Assembly (NCBI RefSeq): GCF_002310375.3 | Contig: NZ_CP023315.3 | Location: 1,798,001 to 1,862,000, forward strand | Direction: 5' to 3' | DNA: 64,000 nucleotides | Source: Caulobacter vibrioides | GTDB taxonomy: Bacteria; Pseudomonadota; Alphaproteobacteria; Caulobacterales; Caulobacteraceae | Part shown: positions 1 to 9,708 of the stretch, piece by piece | Position numbering within the stretch: the first letter of the stretch is position 1 | Layout: each line of letters starts with the position of its first letter | Notes under the pieces: generated by a model | What the model saw: the letters and a program-made list of their open reading frames with translations, nothing else | Told to the model about the DNA's origin: nothing | The model's database searches: none | Made by a program: the position numbers and the translations under genes

Positions 1-31
1 TTTTTCGTTGATCAATCCTTCAGAAAACCCA

Positions 32-56
32 GGCCCGCCGGTTTCCCGGGCGGGCC
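32..56. terminator. GC-rich hairpin before valS
   Basis: Inverted repeat GGCCCGCC (32-39) / GGCGGGCC (49-56). There is no T-run after it on the plus strand. On the minus strand it is followed by GGGTTTTCTG, so it could end a transcript in either direction, or be a leader hairpin of valS. The assignment is weak. Confidence 0.3.
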
Positions 57-79
57 GCAGATGGCATATCCGCTCCGCC

Positions 80-2803
80 ATGCTCGAAAAAACCTTCGAT
101 CCCAAATCCGTCGAACCCCGCCTGTACGCCGCGTGGGAGGCCTCCGGGGCCTTCAAGCCCAGCGACGATGCGAACGCCGAGTCGTTCGTGATCGTGATCC
201 CGCCACCGAACGTGACGGGCTCGCTGCACATCGGCCACGCGCTGAACAACACGCTGCAGGACGTTCTGACCCGCTTCCACCGCATGCGCGGCAAGGCCGC
301 CCTGTGGCTGCCGGGCACCGACCACGCGGGCATCGCCACCCAGATGGTCGTCGAGCGCCAGCTGGCCGCCGCCGGCAATGTCGGCCGCCGCGACATGGGC
401 CGCGAGGCTTTCGTCGACAAGGTCTGGGAATGGAAGGCCGAGAGCGGCGGGGCCATCACCAATCAGCTGCGCCGCCTGGGCGCCAGCTGCGATTGGTCGC
501 GCGAGCGCTTCACCCTGGATGAGGGCCTGTCGGCCGCCGTCCGCAAGGTGTTCGTCCAACTCTACAAGCAGAACCTGCTCTATCGCGATAAGCGCCTCGT
601 GAACTGGGACCCGCAGTTCCAGACCGCAATCTCCGACCTCGAGGTCGAGCAGAAGGAGGTCGACGGGGCCTATTGGCACTTCGCCTATCCGCTGGCCGAC
701 GGCGTGACCTACCAGCACCCGATCGCCTTCGACGAGGACGGCAAGGCCACCGAGTTCGAGACCCGCGACTACATCGTTGTGGCCACCACGCGTCCGGAGA
801 CCATGCTGGGCGACACCGGCGTCGCGGTTCACCCCGATGACGAGCGCTACAAGGGCCTGGTCGGCAAGTTCGTGACCCTGCCGATCGTCGGCCGCCGTAT
901 CCCCATCGTCGCCGATGACTACGCCGACCCGACCAAGGGCTCGGGCGCGGTGAAGATCACGCCGGCCCACGACTTCAACGACTTCGGCGTCGGCAAGCGC
1001 GCCGGGCTTGAAGCCATCAACATCCTGACGGTCGAGGCCAAGCTGAACGACAGTGTTCCGGCCGAGTATGTCGGCATGGACCGCTTCGTCGCGCGCAAGG
1101 CCATCGTCGCCCGCGCCGAGGAAGAGGGCTGGCTGAAGGAGATCGAGAAGACCAAGCACATGGTCCCGCACGGCGACCGTTCGGGCGTGGTCATCGAGCC
1201 CTTCCTGACCGATCAATGGTACGTCGACGCCAAGACCCTGGCTCAGCCGGCGCTGAAGGCTGTGGAGACGGGCGAGACGGTCTTCGAGCCCAAGCACTGG
1301 GAAAAGACCTACTTCGAATGGCTGCGCAACATCGAGCCCTGGTGCGTCTCGCGCCAGCTGTGGTGGGGCCATCGGATTCCGGCGTGGTTTGGTCCGGAAG
1401 GTTCGATCTTCGTCGAGGAGACCGAGGAAGCCGCCTATGCCGCCGCGCGCGCGCAGTTCGGCGCCGACGTCGTCCTGACGCAGGACGAGGACGTCCTCGA
1501 CACCTGGTTCAGCTCGGCCCTGTGGCCGTTCTCGACCCTGGGCTGGCCCGAGAAGACCTCGGACCTGGAACGCTTCTACCCGACCAGCACCCTGGTCACG
1601 GGCTTTGATATCATCTTCTTCTGGGTCGCCCGGATGATGATGATGGGCATCCACTTCATGGGCGAAGCCCCGTTCAAGCAGGTGTTCATCAACGCCCTCG
1701 TCCGTGACGAGAAGGGCGCCAAGATGAGCAAGTCCAAGGGCAACGTGATGGATCCGCTGATCCTGATCGATGAGTTGGGCTGCGACGCGGTGCGCTTCAC
1801 CCTGACGGCGATGTCGGGCCAGGCGCGCGACATCAAGCTCTCCAAGCAGCGCATCGAGGGCTATCGCAACTTCGGCACCAAGCTGTGGAACGCCTCGCGC
1901 TTCGCTCAGATGAATGAGTGCGTCCGCGTCGAGGGCTTCGATCCGGCGACCGTCCAGCAGCCGATCAACAAGTGGATCCGCGGCGAGACGGTCAAGACCG
2001 TGGCCGAGGTCACCAAGGCCCTGGAGGCTCCGTCGTTCGACGAGGCCGCCGGCGCGCTGTACCGCTTCGTCTGGAACGTGTTCTGCGACTGGTACCTGGA
2101 GCTGGCCAAGCCGATCCTGAACGGCGATGACGCGGCGGCCAAGGCCGAGACCCGCGCCACCGCCGCCTGGGCGCTGGATGTGATCCTGAAGCTCCTGCAC
2201 CCGGTGATGCCGTTCATCACCGAGGAGCTGTGGCAGAAGACCGCTGAATTCGTCGGTCCGGCGCGCGAGAGCATGCTGATCTCGGCGACGTGGCCTGAGC
2301 TGCCGGCCGACTGGATCGACGCCGAGGCCGAGGCCGAGATCGGCTGGCTGGTCGAGACCGTGGGCGAGATCCGCTCGATCCGCGCCGAGATGAACGTGCC
2401 GCCGTCGGCCAAACCGGGTCTCACGATCGTGGGCGCTGGCCCCGAGACCAAGGCGCGTCTGGCGCGTCACCGCGATCTGCTGCTGACCCTGGCGCGTCTG
2501 GACAGCGTCCGGGAGGCCGACGTCGCGCCGACCGGCTCCGCACCGATCGTGATGGGCGAAGCGACCGGGGCGCTGGGCGTTGCGGATTTCATCGACATCG
2601 CGGCCGAGAAGGCCCGACTGACGAAGGAGATCGCGGGTCACGTTGGCGAGATCGAGAAGGTCAACAAGAAGCTGGGCAACCCCGACTTCCTGGCGCGCGC
2701 CAAGGAAGAGGTCGTTGAAGAGAACCGCGAGCGCCTGGCCGAGGCGCAGGCGGCCCAGGCCAAGCTCGAGGCGGCGTTGGCCAGGCTGGAATCGGTCGGC
2801 TAA
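80..2803 (+). CDS. valS: Valyl-tRNA synthetase
   Basis: Charges tRNA-Val with valine in the cytoplasm and hydrolyses mischarged Thr-tRNA-Val in its CP1 editing domain. The 907-residue product has the class I signature HIGH at about residues 50-53 (context [14 protein letters not shown]) and KMSKS at about 548-552, with the editing domain between them. An anticodon-binding domain follows, and a charged coiled coil fills the last 65 or so residues, as in bacterial ValRS. The ATG at 80 (MLEKTFDP) was chosen over an in-frame upstream ATG at 8 because the extra 24 residues would be translated from the hairpin at 32-56 and look non-coding. A strong terminator follows, so valS is probably monocistronic. 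Confidence 0.97.
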   Translation: MLEKTFDPKSVEPRLYAAWEASGAFKPSDDANAESFVIVIPPPNVTGSLHIGHALNNTLQDVLTRFHRMRGKAALWLPGTDHAGIATQMVVERQLAAAGNVGRRDMGREAFVDKVWEWKAESGGAITNQLRRLGASCDWSRERFTLDEGLSAAVRKVFVQLYKQNLLYRDKRLVNWDPQFQTAISDLEVEQKEVDGAYWHFAYPLADGVTYQHPIAFDEDGKATEFETRDYIVVATTRPETMLGDTGVAVHPDDERYKGLVGKFVTLPIVGRRIPIVADDYADPTKGSGAVKITPAHDFNDFGVGKRAGLEAINILTVEAKLNDSVPAEYVGMDRFVARKAIVARAEEEGWLKEIEKTKHMVPHGDRSGVVIEPFLTDQWYVDAKTLAQPALKAVETGETVFEPKHWEKTYFEWLRNIEPWCVSRQLWWGHRIPAWFGPEGSIFVEETEEAAYAAARAQFGADVVLTQDEDVLDTWFSSALWPFSTLGWPEKTSDLERFYPTSTLVTGFDIIFFWVARMMMMGIHFMGEAPFKQVFINALVRDEKGAKMSKSKGNVMDPLILIDELGCDAVRFTLTAMSGQARDIKLSKQRIEGYRNFGTKLWNASRFAQMNECVRVEGFDPATVQQPINKWIRGETVKTVAEVTKALEAPSFDEAAGALYRFVWNVFCDWYLELAKPILNGDDAAAKAETRATAAWALDVILKLLHPVMPFITEELWQKTAEFVGPARESMLISATWPELPADWIDAEAEAEIGWLVETVGEIRSIRAEMNVPPSAKPGLTIVGAGPETKARLARHRDLLLTLARLDSVREADVAPTGSAPIVMGEATGALGVADFIDIAAEKARLTKEIAGHVGEIEKVNKKLGNPDFLARAKEEVVEENRERLAEAQAAQAKLEAALARLESVG

Positions 2804-2825
2804 CGGTCCTTCCCGTTCAGAACCA

Positions 2826-2861
2826 GGGCGACGTCTCATGTGAGGCGTCGCCCTCTTTTTT
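2826..2861 (+). terminator. Rho-independent terminator of valS
   Basis: Near-perfect 13-bp stem GGGCGACGTCTCA / TGAGGCGTCGCCC with one G-U pair, followed by CTCTTTTTT. It lies 23 bases after the valS stop codon. Confidence 0.9.
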
Positions 2862-3016
2862 GGCGCCCTGACGTTGCGGAACGCCATCGGGCGTTTGTCT
2901 AACTTATCAATGTTCTCTTGGGGTCAAACGGACGTTTGCATCCCGCTTCCGGCTGTGCTCTCTGGTCACTGAACGCGCTCAGCAAACAAGGCGCGACGCG
3001 ATACCGGGAGAGTAGA

Positions 3017-4768
3017 ATGAGTCAGGCCGCCCCCACGTCAGTCCCGTGGCCCGCCATGTCCGTCCAGCAGGCCTATGCGCTGATCACCCAGCCGGGCACG
3101 CCAGGAGAGATGGAAGAAGTCGAGATCCGTGGGGTAAAGACCCGAGCCTGGAAGAACGCGCCGCCGACTCTGCGCGACACCCTGCTGCTGGGGCGCGCGC
3201 ACGGCGAGAAGATCTTCCTTGTCCATGAGGACGAGCGGGTCAGTTTCGAGGCCTTCTATCGCGCCGTGACCCACATGGCGGCCGAGCTTGAGGCGTTTGG
3301 CGTCCAGAAAGGCGATCGCGTCGCCATCGTGATGCGCAACCTTCCGGAATGGCCGGTGGCGTTCTACGGCGCGCTGTCCTTGGGCGCGATCGTTACGCCG
3401 CTGAACGCCTGGTGGACGGGTCCGGAGCTGGAGTACGGCCTGATCGATTCCGGCGCCAAGGTCGCGATCGTCGACGTCGAGCGCTATGAGCGCATGAGCG
3501 AGCACCTGCACAGCTGCCCGGACCTCCAGCGCGTTTACGTCAGTCGCGCCAAGGAGGAGATCACCCATCCGTACGTGATCTCGCTGGAGGCCAAGATTGG
3601 CTGCCCCAACGACTGGGCCAAGCTCGAAGAGAAGCCGCTGCCAACCGTCGCCATCGCGTCAGACGACGACGCCACGATCTTCTACACCTCCGGCACCACG
3701 GGTAAGCCGAAGGGCGCGATCGGCACCCACCGCAACATCAACAGCAACATCTTCGCCGCCGCCGCCGCCGGCGCGCGCGCGTTCCTGCGTCGCGGCGAGG
3801 CGCCGCCTCAGCCCGATCCCAGCCTGCCGCAGAAGGGCTCGCTGATCTCGGTGCCGTTCTTCCACGCCACGGGCTGCTTCGCGGTGCTGAACCCGTCGCT
3901 GTTCGGCGGGGCCAAGCTGGCGATGATCCGCAAGTGGGATCCCGACAAGGCGATGCAGCTCATCCAGGACGAGCGACTGACCTCGATGGGCGGCGTTCCG
4001 ACCATCGCCTGGCAGATCATCGAGCATCCGAACCGCGACAAGTACGACCTGTCGTCGATCGAGGCTGTGGCCTATGGCGGCGCGCCGTCGGCGCCGGAGC
4101 TGGTGCGCAAGATCAAGGAAATCTGGCCAAATTCCGCACCGGGCAACGGCTGGGGCATGACCGAGACCTCCGCCACGGCGACCAGCAACTCGGCGGAAGA
4201 CTACGAGAATCGCCCCGACAGCTGCGGTCCGGCCGTGCCGGTCACCGACTTGAAGATCATGACCGTCGAGGCGCCGTATCGCGAGCTGCCGATCGGCGAG
4301 GTCGGCGAGCTGTGGTGCAAGGGCCCGCAGGTGGTGCGCGGCTACTGGAACAAGCCAGAAGCCACCGCCCAGACCTTCGTCGACGGCTGGGTGCGGACCG
4401 GGGATCTGGCTCGTCTGGACGCCGAGGGCTTCTGCTTCATCATCGACCGCGCCAAGGACATGCTGATCCGCGGCGGCGAGAACATCTACTGCATCGAGGT
4501 CGAGAACTGCCTCTATGACCACCCGGCGGTGATGGACGCCGCCCTGGTCGGTGTTCCGCACAAGACCCTGGGCGAAGAGCCGGCCGCCGTCGTCACGCTC
4601 AAGCCGGGCGCCGAGGCGACCGAGGCCGAACTGCGCGCCTTCGTCGCCGACCGCCTGGCGGCCTTCAAGGTGCCGGTGAAGGTGGTGTTCTGGCACGAGA
4701 CCTTGCCGCGCAACGCCAATGGCAAGATCATGAAGAACGAACTCAAGAAGGTCTTCGTGGAGGGGTAG
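3017..4768 (+). CDS. Acyl-CoA synthetase (class I adenylate-forming enzyme)
   Basis: Activates a carboxylic acid as acyl-AMP and transfers it to CoA. The 583-residue protein has the P-loop-like A3 motif YTSGTTGKPKG at about residues 223-233, the A5 motif GWGMTETSA, the A8 region WVRTGDLARLDAEGF with the hinge Asp, and the C-terminal A10 lysine in LPRNANGKIMK. The ATG at 3017 follows a GGGAGAG ribosome-binding site, which favours it over an in-frame start at 2918. The length and motifs resemble FadD3-type or medium/long-chain ligases; the substrate cannot be read from the sequence. The next gene begins only 4 bases after its stop codon, so they are probably co-transcribed. Confidence 0.9.
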   Translation: MSQAAPTSVPWPAMSVQQAYALITQPGTPGEMEEVEIRGVKTRAWKNAPPTLRDTLLLGRAHGEKIFLVHEDERVSFEAFYRAVTHMAAELEAFGVQKGDRVAIVMRNLPEWPVAFYGALSLGAIVTPLNAWWTGPELEYGLIDSGAKVAIVDVERYERMSEHLHSCPDLQRVYVSRAKEEITHPYVISLEAKIGCPNDWAKLEEKPLPTVAIASDDDATIFYTSGTTGKPKGAIGTHRNINSNIFAAAAAGARAFLRRGEAPPQPDPSLPQKGSLISVPFFHATGCFAVLNPSLFGGAKLAMIRKWDPDKAMQLIQDERLTSMGGVPTIAWQIIEHPNRDKYDLSSIEAVAYGGAPSAPELVRKIKEIWPNSAPGNGWGMTETSATATSNSAEDYENRPDSCGPAVPVTDLKIMTVEAPYRELPIGEVGELWCKGPQVVRGYWNKPEATAQTFVDGWVRTGDLARLDAEGFCFIIDRAKDMLIRGGENIYCIEVENCLYDHPAVMDAALVGVPHKTLGEEPAAVVTLKPGAEATEAELRAFVADRLAAFKVPVKVVFWHETLPRNANGKIMKNELKKVFVEG

Positions 4769-4772
4769 GGCG

Positions 4773-5138
4773 ATGGTCCAGTCCAGGGCGGCGAACGTCG
4801 ACGACTTCATGCAGGAGGTCGCCCCGGAGCGCCGCCCGGCCCTGGATCAACTGAGAACGCTCTGCCTTCGAGCCTTTGGGCCAGAGAGCGAGTGCATGGC
4901 GTTCGGCATGCCCGCCTATGGTCCGCCGAAGCTGCCGTGGATCGCCTTCAACAGCCAGAAACAACACATCGCGTTCTATGTCGGGCAGACGGCGATGGAG
5001 GCGTTCTCCGCGCGCTTGGCCGACATAGATCACGGTAAAGGCTGCGTACGTTGGCGTCGTCCTGACAAGATGGACTTCGACCTGATCGCAGACATGCTCG
5101 AGCATGTTCGTCTCAGGACGAAGCAGGATCCGGCTTAG
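4773..5138 (+). CDS. DUF1801 (YdhG-like) protein
   Basis: A 121-residue cytosolic protein with the DUF1801 pattern: an N-terminal helix pair (VDDFMQEVAPERRPALDQLR), a central FGMPAYG segment, a strand with QKQHIAFYVG and a C-terminal K(M)DF-DLIADML helix. Members of the family include YdhG/Fra-like proteins proposed to handle iron; no enzymatic residues can be named. It sits 4 bases behind the acyl-CoA ligase, which suggests an operon, but the functional link is unclear. Confidence 0.75.
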   Translation: MVQSRAANVDDFMQEVAPERRPALDQLRTLCLRAFGPESECMAFGMPAYGPPKLPWIAFNSQKQHIAFYVGQTAMEAFSARLADIDHGKGCVRWRRPDKMDFDLIADMLEHVRLRTKQDPA

Positions 5139-5142
5139 GCGC

Positions 5143-5176
5143 TGTCTGGTTCAGATGAGATCATCTAAACCAGACA
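5143..5176. repeat. Palindromic intergenic repeat, copy 1 (TGTCTGGTT type)
   Basis: Imperfect palindrome TGTCTGGTTCAGATGA / TCATCTAAACCAGACA (16-bp arms, one mismatch, 2-base centre) starting 5 bases after the DUF1801 stop codon. A related element with the same TGTCTGGTT arm is found at 57545-57590. Both copies lie between convergent genes, so it may serve as a bidirectional terminator. Confidence 0.8.
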
Positions 5177-5236
5177 ACAGTCCCTACATTTTCAACGCTT
5201 TGCGGAGCTTTTAGCCTTGGTCGGCTTCAAAGCGTC

Positions 5237-6724
5237 CTACGCGCTCACCGGCGGCTTGCGGTGCGCCCAGGGGGCGGCGGCTTCAAGCTGGTAGGCCAGG
5301 GCGAACAGGGTCGCCTCGTCGCCAGCGCGACCGGCGAACTGCACCCCGACCGGCAGACCGTCGGCCGTCCAGTGCAGCGGCACGCTCATGGCCGGCGCGC
5401 CGGCCACGTTCTGCACCGGGGTGTAGCCGACATAGGCCATCAGGCGGGCCTGAAGCTCCTCGAACGGAACCCAACCCGCCACATAGCCCAACTCGACGGG
5501 CGGTTTGCCCAGCACCGGCGACAGGATGACGTCGTACTTCGTCAGCCAGGTGTCATAGGCCTTGATGGTGGCCTGCAATCGTCCCATGGCGGCCTGCAGC
5601 GCGCCCTGAGGCAGGGTGTTGACCAACTCCGCCATGCCCAGGCTGAAGGGCTCCAGCACGTTGGCGTCGGGCTTGCGGCCCATGGCCTTGCCGATCCCCG
5701 CGACCAGCTCGGCCGCGCCGCTGGCCCACAGCACGGTGAAGTCCTGGCCGAACTGATTGCCGTCCATGGGCCACACCGTCGGTTCGACCTTGTGTCCGAG
5801 GTCCTTCAGGAGCTTGGCGGCGTTGTTGACGGCGGCTTGCACCTCGGGGTGCGGCGTCAGGCCGGTGCCGGTGTTCATCACCAGGCCGACCTTGAGTTTC
5901 CGCTTCAGCGGGGCGGTGACGACGCCGATCGGCTTGAACGCCGCGCCCGCATCCGTGCGCTCCGAGGCGGCGAACAGGGCGGCCGAATCACGCACGCTGT
6001 GGGACACGCAATGCGACACCGACAGGTCGATGCCACGGCTGGTCGGACGGTTGGGGATCATCCGCCCGCGCGAGGGCTTCATGCCAAACAGGCCGCAGTT
6101 GGCGGCGGGGATGCGGATCGAACCGCCGCCGTCGCTGGCGTGAGCGATCGTCACCATGCCCGAAGCCGTGGCCGCAGCCGCGCCGCCGGAAGACCCGCCC
6201 GACGAGTGCTTGACGTTCCACGGATTGCGCGTGGGCAGGAAGCCCATCGGCTCGGTCGTGGGCAGGAAGCCGTACTCCGGCGTCGATGACTTGCCGATCG
6301 TGACAAAGCCAGCGGCGTCGAACGAGTCGACATAGGCCGTCTGCTCGGTGTCAGGCTTGGCGCCCAGCGTCGCGCGGGTGCCGTAGCGGGTGCGGACGCC
6401 CTTGTAGGGGTCCAGATCCTTGACCAGGAAGGGGACGCCGGCGAAGGGCCCGGTCAGCTGGCCGTTCTTGGCCTTGGCGAGCGCCCGTTCAAAGTCCGAG
6501 TCGACGATGGCCTGGACATGGGGCTGTAGCGCCTCGGCCTTGCGAATGGCGTCCTCGACGGCCTCGGCGGCGCTGATCTCCTTACGGCGGATGCGGCCCG
6601 CGATCTCGGTGGCGTCTGGAGTCCAAGGGGCAGGGGCGGCGGACGACTTGGGCTTGGCGAAGGCCGAAGGCGCGGCGGCGATGGCGGCGGATGCGGCCAT
6701 CAGGCCACGGCGGCTGAAACGCAT
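5237..6724 (-). CDS. Tat-exported amidase (amidase signature family)
   Basis: Hydrolyses an amide bond with the Ser-cisSer-Lys triad of the amidase signature family. In this 495-residue reading the Lys is K102 (FLVKD), the cis-Ser is S178 (GGSSGG) and the nucleophile S202 (DGGGSIRIP). The first 23 residues (FSRRGLMAASAAIAAA...AFA) form a twin-arginine signal peptide, so the enzyme acts in the periplasm. The ATG at 6724 has a GGGAGGAAATCC ribosome-binding site; a longer in-frame version would bury the Tat signal. The substrate is unknown. Similarity to 6-aminohexanoate cyclic-dimer hydrolase-type amidases is a family impression only. Confidence 0.9.
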   Translation of the reverse strand: MRFSRRGLMAASAAIAAAPSAFAKPKSSAAPAPWTPDATEIAGRIRRKEISAAEAVEDAIRKAEALQPHVQAIVDSDFERALAKAKNGQLTGPFAGVPFLVKDLDPYKGVRTRYGTRATLGAKPDTEQTAYVDSFDAAGFVTIGKSSTPEYGFLPTTEPMGFLPTRNPWNVKHSSGGSSGGAAAATASGMVTIAHASDGGGSIRIPAANCGLFGMKPSRGRMIPNRPTSRGIDLSVSHCVSHSVRDSAALFAASERTDAGAAFKPIGVVTAPLKRKLKVGLVMNTGTGLTPHPEVQAAVNNAAKLLKDLGHKVEPTVWPMDGNQFGQDFTVLWASGAAELVAGIGKAMGRKPDANVLEPFSLGMAELVNTLPQGALQAAMGRLQATIKAYDTWLTKYDVILSPVLGKPPVELGYVAGWVPFEELQARLMAYVGYTPVQNVAGAPAMSVPLHWTADGLPVGVQFAGRAGDEATLFALAYQLEAAAPWAHRKPPVSA

Positions 6725-6843
6725 GGATTTCCTCCCGACAGGACCGGCGTCTTCGCGCCGGTGATCGCCGTTCAGTTGACCTCGAAGAGACCTGCGCCGC
6801 AAGCCTGTGCTAGACGCCTGCTTCGAGTTTTCGGGGAAAGGCC

Positions 6844-7575
6844 TTGGCCAGGAAGCGCATCGATCAACTGCTTGTCGAACGTGGCGTCTTTGACAGTCGC
6901 GCCAAGGCGCGCGCGGCGATCGAGGCTGGCCGGGTGTCCGTGTTCGGCGGCATCGTGGCCAAGCCTTCCGAGCTGGTGGATGACAACGCCGAGATTGCGG
7001 CGGAAGCGGCGCATCCATGGGTGGGGCGCGGCGCGCTGAAACTGGTCCACGCCCTGGATATCTGGCCCATCGCGGTCGAAGGCCGGATCGCGGTCGACGT
7101 CGGCGCCTCGACGGGCGGCTTTACCGAGGTGCTCTTGTCGCGGGGCGCGGCGTTCGTATTCGCCGTCGATGTTGGGCGTGGCCAGTTGCACGCCAGCCTC
7201 AGGGGCGGCGATCGTGTGGCTGATCTTTCGGGTGTGGATGCGCGGAGTCTTGATCTCGGCCTCATTGATCGGGCGCCGAGCCTCATCGTCAGCGACGTCA
7301 GCTTCATCTCGCTCGCCAAGGCCCTGCCGGCGGCGCTCGGCCTGGCGACGCCGGGCGCGGACTTGGTGGCGCTGATCAAGCCGCAGTTCGAGGCGGGGCG
7401 CGAACATGTCGGCAAGGGCGGACTGGTCAAGGATCCTGACGTCATCGCCCGTGTCGAGCAGGAGATCGTCACGTTCCTGGAGACGGCCGGTTGGTCGGTG
7501 CGCGGCCTTGCTGAAAGTCCGATCACCGGCGGGGAAGGACAGGTCGAACGGCTGGTCTGGGCGACCAAGCGTTAG
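6844..7575 (+). CDS. tlyA: TlyA-family rRNA 2'-O-methyltransferase
   Basis: A 243-residue protein combining an N-terminal S4 RNA-binding domain (RKRIDQLLVERGVFDSRAKA, about residues 3-60) with an FtsJ-like Rossmann methyltransferase domain (VDVGASTGGFTEVLL, about 84-98; DVSFISL; KPQFEAG). Known TlyA proteins 2'-O-methylate cytidines in 16S and 23S rRNA; the family is often mis-named haemolysin A. The start is TTG at 6844 behind GGGGAAAGG. It is divergent from the amidase and ends in a shared bidirectional terminator at 7588-7614. Confidence 0.92.
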   Translation: MARKRIDQLLVERGVFDSRAKARAAIEAGRVSVFGGIVAKPSELVDDNAEIAAEAAHPWVGRGALKLVHALDIWPIAVEGRIAVDVGASTGGFTEVLLSRGAAFVFAVDVGRGQLHASLRGGDRVADLSGVDARSLDLGLIDRAPSLIVSDVSFISLAKALPAALGLATPGADLVALIKPQFEAGREHVGKGGLVKDPDVIARVEQEIVTFLETAGWSVRGLAESPITGGEGQVERLVWATKR

Positions 7576-7587
7576 GCGCGGAACGAA

Positions 7588-7614
7588 ATCGGCCGCCCAC
7601 GAGGGGCGGCCGAT
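7588..7614. terminator. Bidirectional terminator between tlyA and the glycine-zipper gene
   Basis: Perfect 11-bp stem ATCGGCCGCCC / GGGCGGCCGAT with a 5-base loop. T-rich sequence (CGTCTTC) follows on the plus strand and TTTCGTTCC on the minus strand. It lies between two convergent genes. Confidence 0.7.
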
Positions 7615-7639
7615 CGTCTTCTACGAGAGATCGTCGCGC

Positions 7640-8232
7640 TTAGTCGACGACCTGATACTTGCCGTTGGCGTCCGGGCAGACGCGCACGAAGCGCTTCTGG
7701 ACCCGGCCGTCCGGCAGATAGATCGGGCTTTCGGCCAGGGTGCAGCCGTTGACGTCGGCCTGTTGGGTCCGGTTGTCGACGCGGTAGCCTTCTTGGCGCT
7801 CGTAGCTGCGCTCATAGTAGCTGTCGCGCGTGGCGTCGCGGCGCGCGTCGTCGTACGAACCAGAGCGGTAGGCCGAGTCCTCGGGGGGGCGTTGTAGGCG
7901 GTCGCAGGCGGAGTCCTGCCGGGCGTGCAGGCGGCCGATTTCTTGCCGATGCTCGAACCGATCACCGCGCCCAGCAGGCCGCCCAGGACCGCGCCCTCGG
8001 TCTTGGCGCCCCGGGCGGCGACGCCGCCGCCAATCGCCGCGCCGATCCCTGCGCCGGTCAGGCCACCGCCTGTGCCGCGCTGCGTCGTCGAACGCTGGCA
8101 GGCGTCATAGTAGTAGCCCTGGCGGTCGTAGGCGCCGCCGTAGCTTTGCGAGCCATAGGCCTGGGCCGAGGCCAGGGTCGGCGTCAGCACGCCGCAGACG
8201 AGGGCGGCGGTCACGCCCAGAACGGTCTTCAT
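7640..8232 (-). pseudogene. Glycine-zipper envelope protein, frameshifted at a poly-G tract
   Basis: The N-terminal half reads as a signal peptide (MKTVLGVTAALVCG...ASA) followed by YDRQGYYYDAC and a glycine-zipper segment (GAGIGAAIGGGVAARG, GGLLGAVIGSSIGKK), typical of outer-membrane 17-kDa/Rickettsia-antigen-like proteins. After AYNAPP the frame degenerates into low-complexity Arg/Thr/Ala and runs to 7621. In the neighbouring frame a plausible C-terminus appears at the same place: EDSAYRSGSYDDARRD, then SPIYLPDGRVQKRFVRVCP and a TAA at 7640-7642. One extra C in the run of seven (plus-strand G7 at 7883-7889) would join the two. It may be a true mutation, a phase-variable tract or a sequencing error. 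The start at 8232 is chosen because it gives a clean signal peptide. Confidence 0.75.
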
Positions 8233-8453
8233 CTTGGAGGTCCTGCTCTTCGAGGCGGTCATGGTCATGAGGGAAGCTTGTCTTTTTGAGGGCTGCCGTC
8301 GCATCGCGCCGGCCGCCGTGGCCCATCCGTTGGCAGAGGTTTTGGCGCCGCCAACATGAACAGCGCCTGACCGAGGTATTCAGCTTCGTTCAGACCGACA
8401 CAAAAACTTCCCCAGTGCGCGCTCAAGCCCCGATTTTGGGGTATGGACTGGGG

Positions 8454-9701
8454 ATGCAAGACCTGATGATCAACGCGGTGGGCGCCCAGGGCGACGGGCT
8501 CGCGCGCACCGCCGACGGCAAGCCCGCCTTCATTCCGCTGACCCTTCCGGGCGAGCTTGTTCACGCCCAGTTCGACGGCGCGCGCGGCGAGGTCGTCGAG
8601 ATCCTGACACCGAGCCCGGAGCGCGTGGCGCCGCCGTGCCGACACTACGGAACTTGCGGAGGATGCGCGCTGCAGCATTGGGCCGGCGAGCCCTATCGGG
8701 CCTGGAAGGCCGAACAGGTCCGACTTCAGCTGTCGATGGAGGGGCTCGAGACCGAGATCCTGCCGACCTTCGCGGCTCCGCCCGCCTCGCGGCGTCGCGT
8801 GGCGCTGCACGCGCGCAAGGGGGGCAAGGGGCAGGGCGCGCGTCTTGGGTTCAAGGAGCGACGCTCGTGGAACCTCGTGCCCATCGAAGAATGTCCCGTC
8901 ACCGATCCGCGCCTGGTGGCCGCGCTGCCGGCCCTGGCGCGCTTGGCCGAGCCCTTCCTGGAGCACCCGAAGTCCGCGCCGACCCTCCATGTCACGCTCA
9001 CCGCGACAGGCCTCGACATCGACATCACTGGCGTCGAACGCAAGAGCGGCGGGCTGTCGGCCGACGCTCGAATGCGCGCGGCGATGGCGGCGGGCGAGGG
9101 CGATTTCGCGCGGGTCACCCTGGCGGGCGAAACCATCTATGGCGCACGTCAGCCCCTGGTGAAGCTGGGTCCCGCCATCGTGGCGCTACCGCCCGGCAGC
9201 TTCCTGCAGGCCGTTCCCGCCGCCGAGAAGGCGATGGTCGAGCTCGCAGTGGCCGAGGCCCAGGGCGCGAGCCGGGTGGCTGACCTCTATTGCGGGGTCG
9301 GCACCTTCACCTTCCGGCTCGCCGAGGTGGCGCAGGTCTATGCGGCCGAGGTGAGCGCCCCTGCCATCACGGCCTTGAAGGCGGCCGTGGGCGCGACGTC
9401 CGGTCTCAAGCCGATCACGGCCGAGGCTCGCGACCTCGTGCGTCGTCCTGTGCTGGGCACCGAGCTGGTCAAGACCGATGTCGTGGTCATCGACCCGCCG
9501 CGCGCCGGCGCCGCCGAGCAGACCGTCGAGATCGCCAAGTCCAAGGTGGCCAAGGTGGTGGGGGTCTCGTGTAACCCTCAGACCTTCGCCAAGGACGCGC
9601 GCGTGTTGGTCGACGCCGGCTTCAAGCTTGTGAGGGTGACGCCTGTGGACCAGTTCGTATGGTCGCCCCATATTGAACTGGTCGGAGTCTTCACGCGGTG
9701 A
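8454..9701 (+). CDS. 23S rRNA m5U methyltransferase (TrmA/RlmD family)
   Basis: A 415-residue SAM-dependent RNA uridine C5-methyltransferase. A cysteine cluster for a [4Fe-4S] centre is visible at about residue 60 (CRHYGTCGGCALQHW). The Rossmann motif is VADLYCGVGTFTFRLAE, followed by the DPPRAG loop, the catalytic cysteine in SCNPQTFAKDARVL and the C-terminal VDQFVWSPHIE. The Fe-S cluster points to RlmC/RlmD-type rather than TrmA. The ATG at 8454 (MQDLMINAVGAQGDG) is preferred because sequence upstream looks non-coding; the nearby in-frame ATG at 8466 is also possible. The following methyltransferase starts 7 bases after its stop codon. Confidence 0.9.
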   Translation: MQDLMINAVGAQGDGLARTADGKPAFIPLTLPGELVHAQFDGARGEVVEILTPSPERVAPPCRHYGTCGGCALQHWAGEPYRAWKAEQVRLQLSMEGLETEILPTFAAPPASRRRVALHARKGGKGQGARLGFKERRSWNLVPIEECPVTDPRLVAALPALARLAEPFLEHPKSAPTLHVTLTATGLDIDITGVERKSGGLSADARMRAAMAAGEGDFARVTLAGETIYGARQPLVKLGPAIVALPPGSFLQAVPAAEKAMVELAVAEAQGASRVADLYCGVGTFTFRLAEVAQVYAAEVSAPAITALKAAVGATSGLKPITAEARDLVRRPVLGTELVKTDVVVIDPPRAGAAEQTVEIAKSKVAKVVGVSCNPQTFAKDARVLVDAGFKLVRVTPVDQFVWSPHIELVGVFTR

Positions 9702-9708
9702 GGGGGCT

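Noticed and set aside
20-2887. 955-codon open frame antisense to valS
   Set aside because: Typical antisense shadow of a high-GC gene; the plus-strand frame encodes a full ValRS with all motifs.
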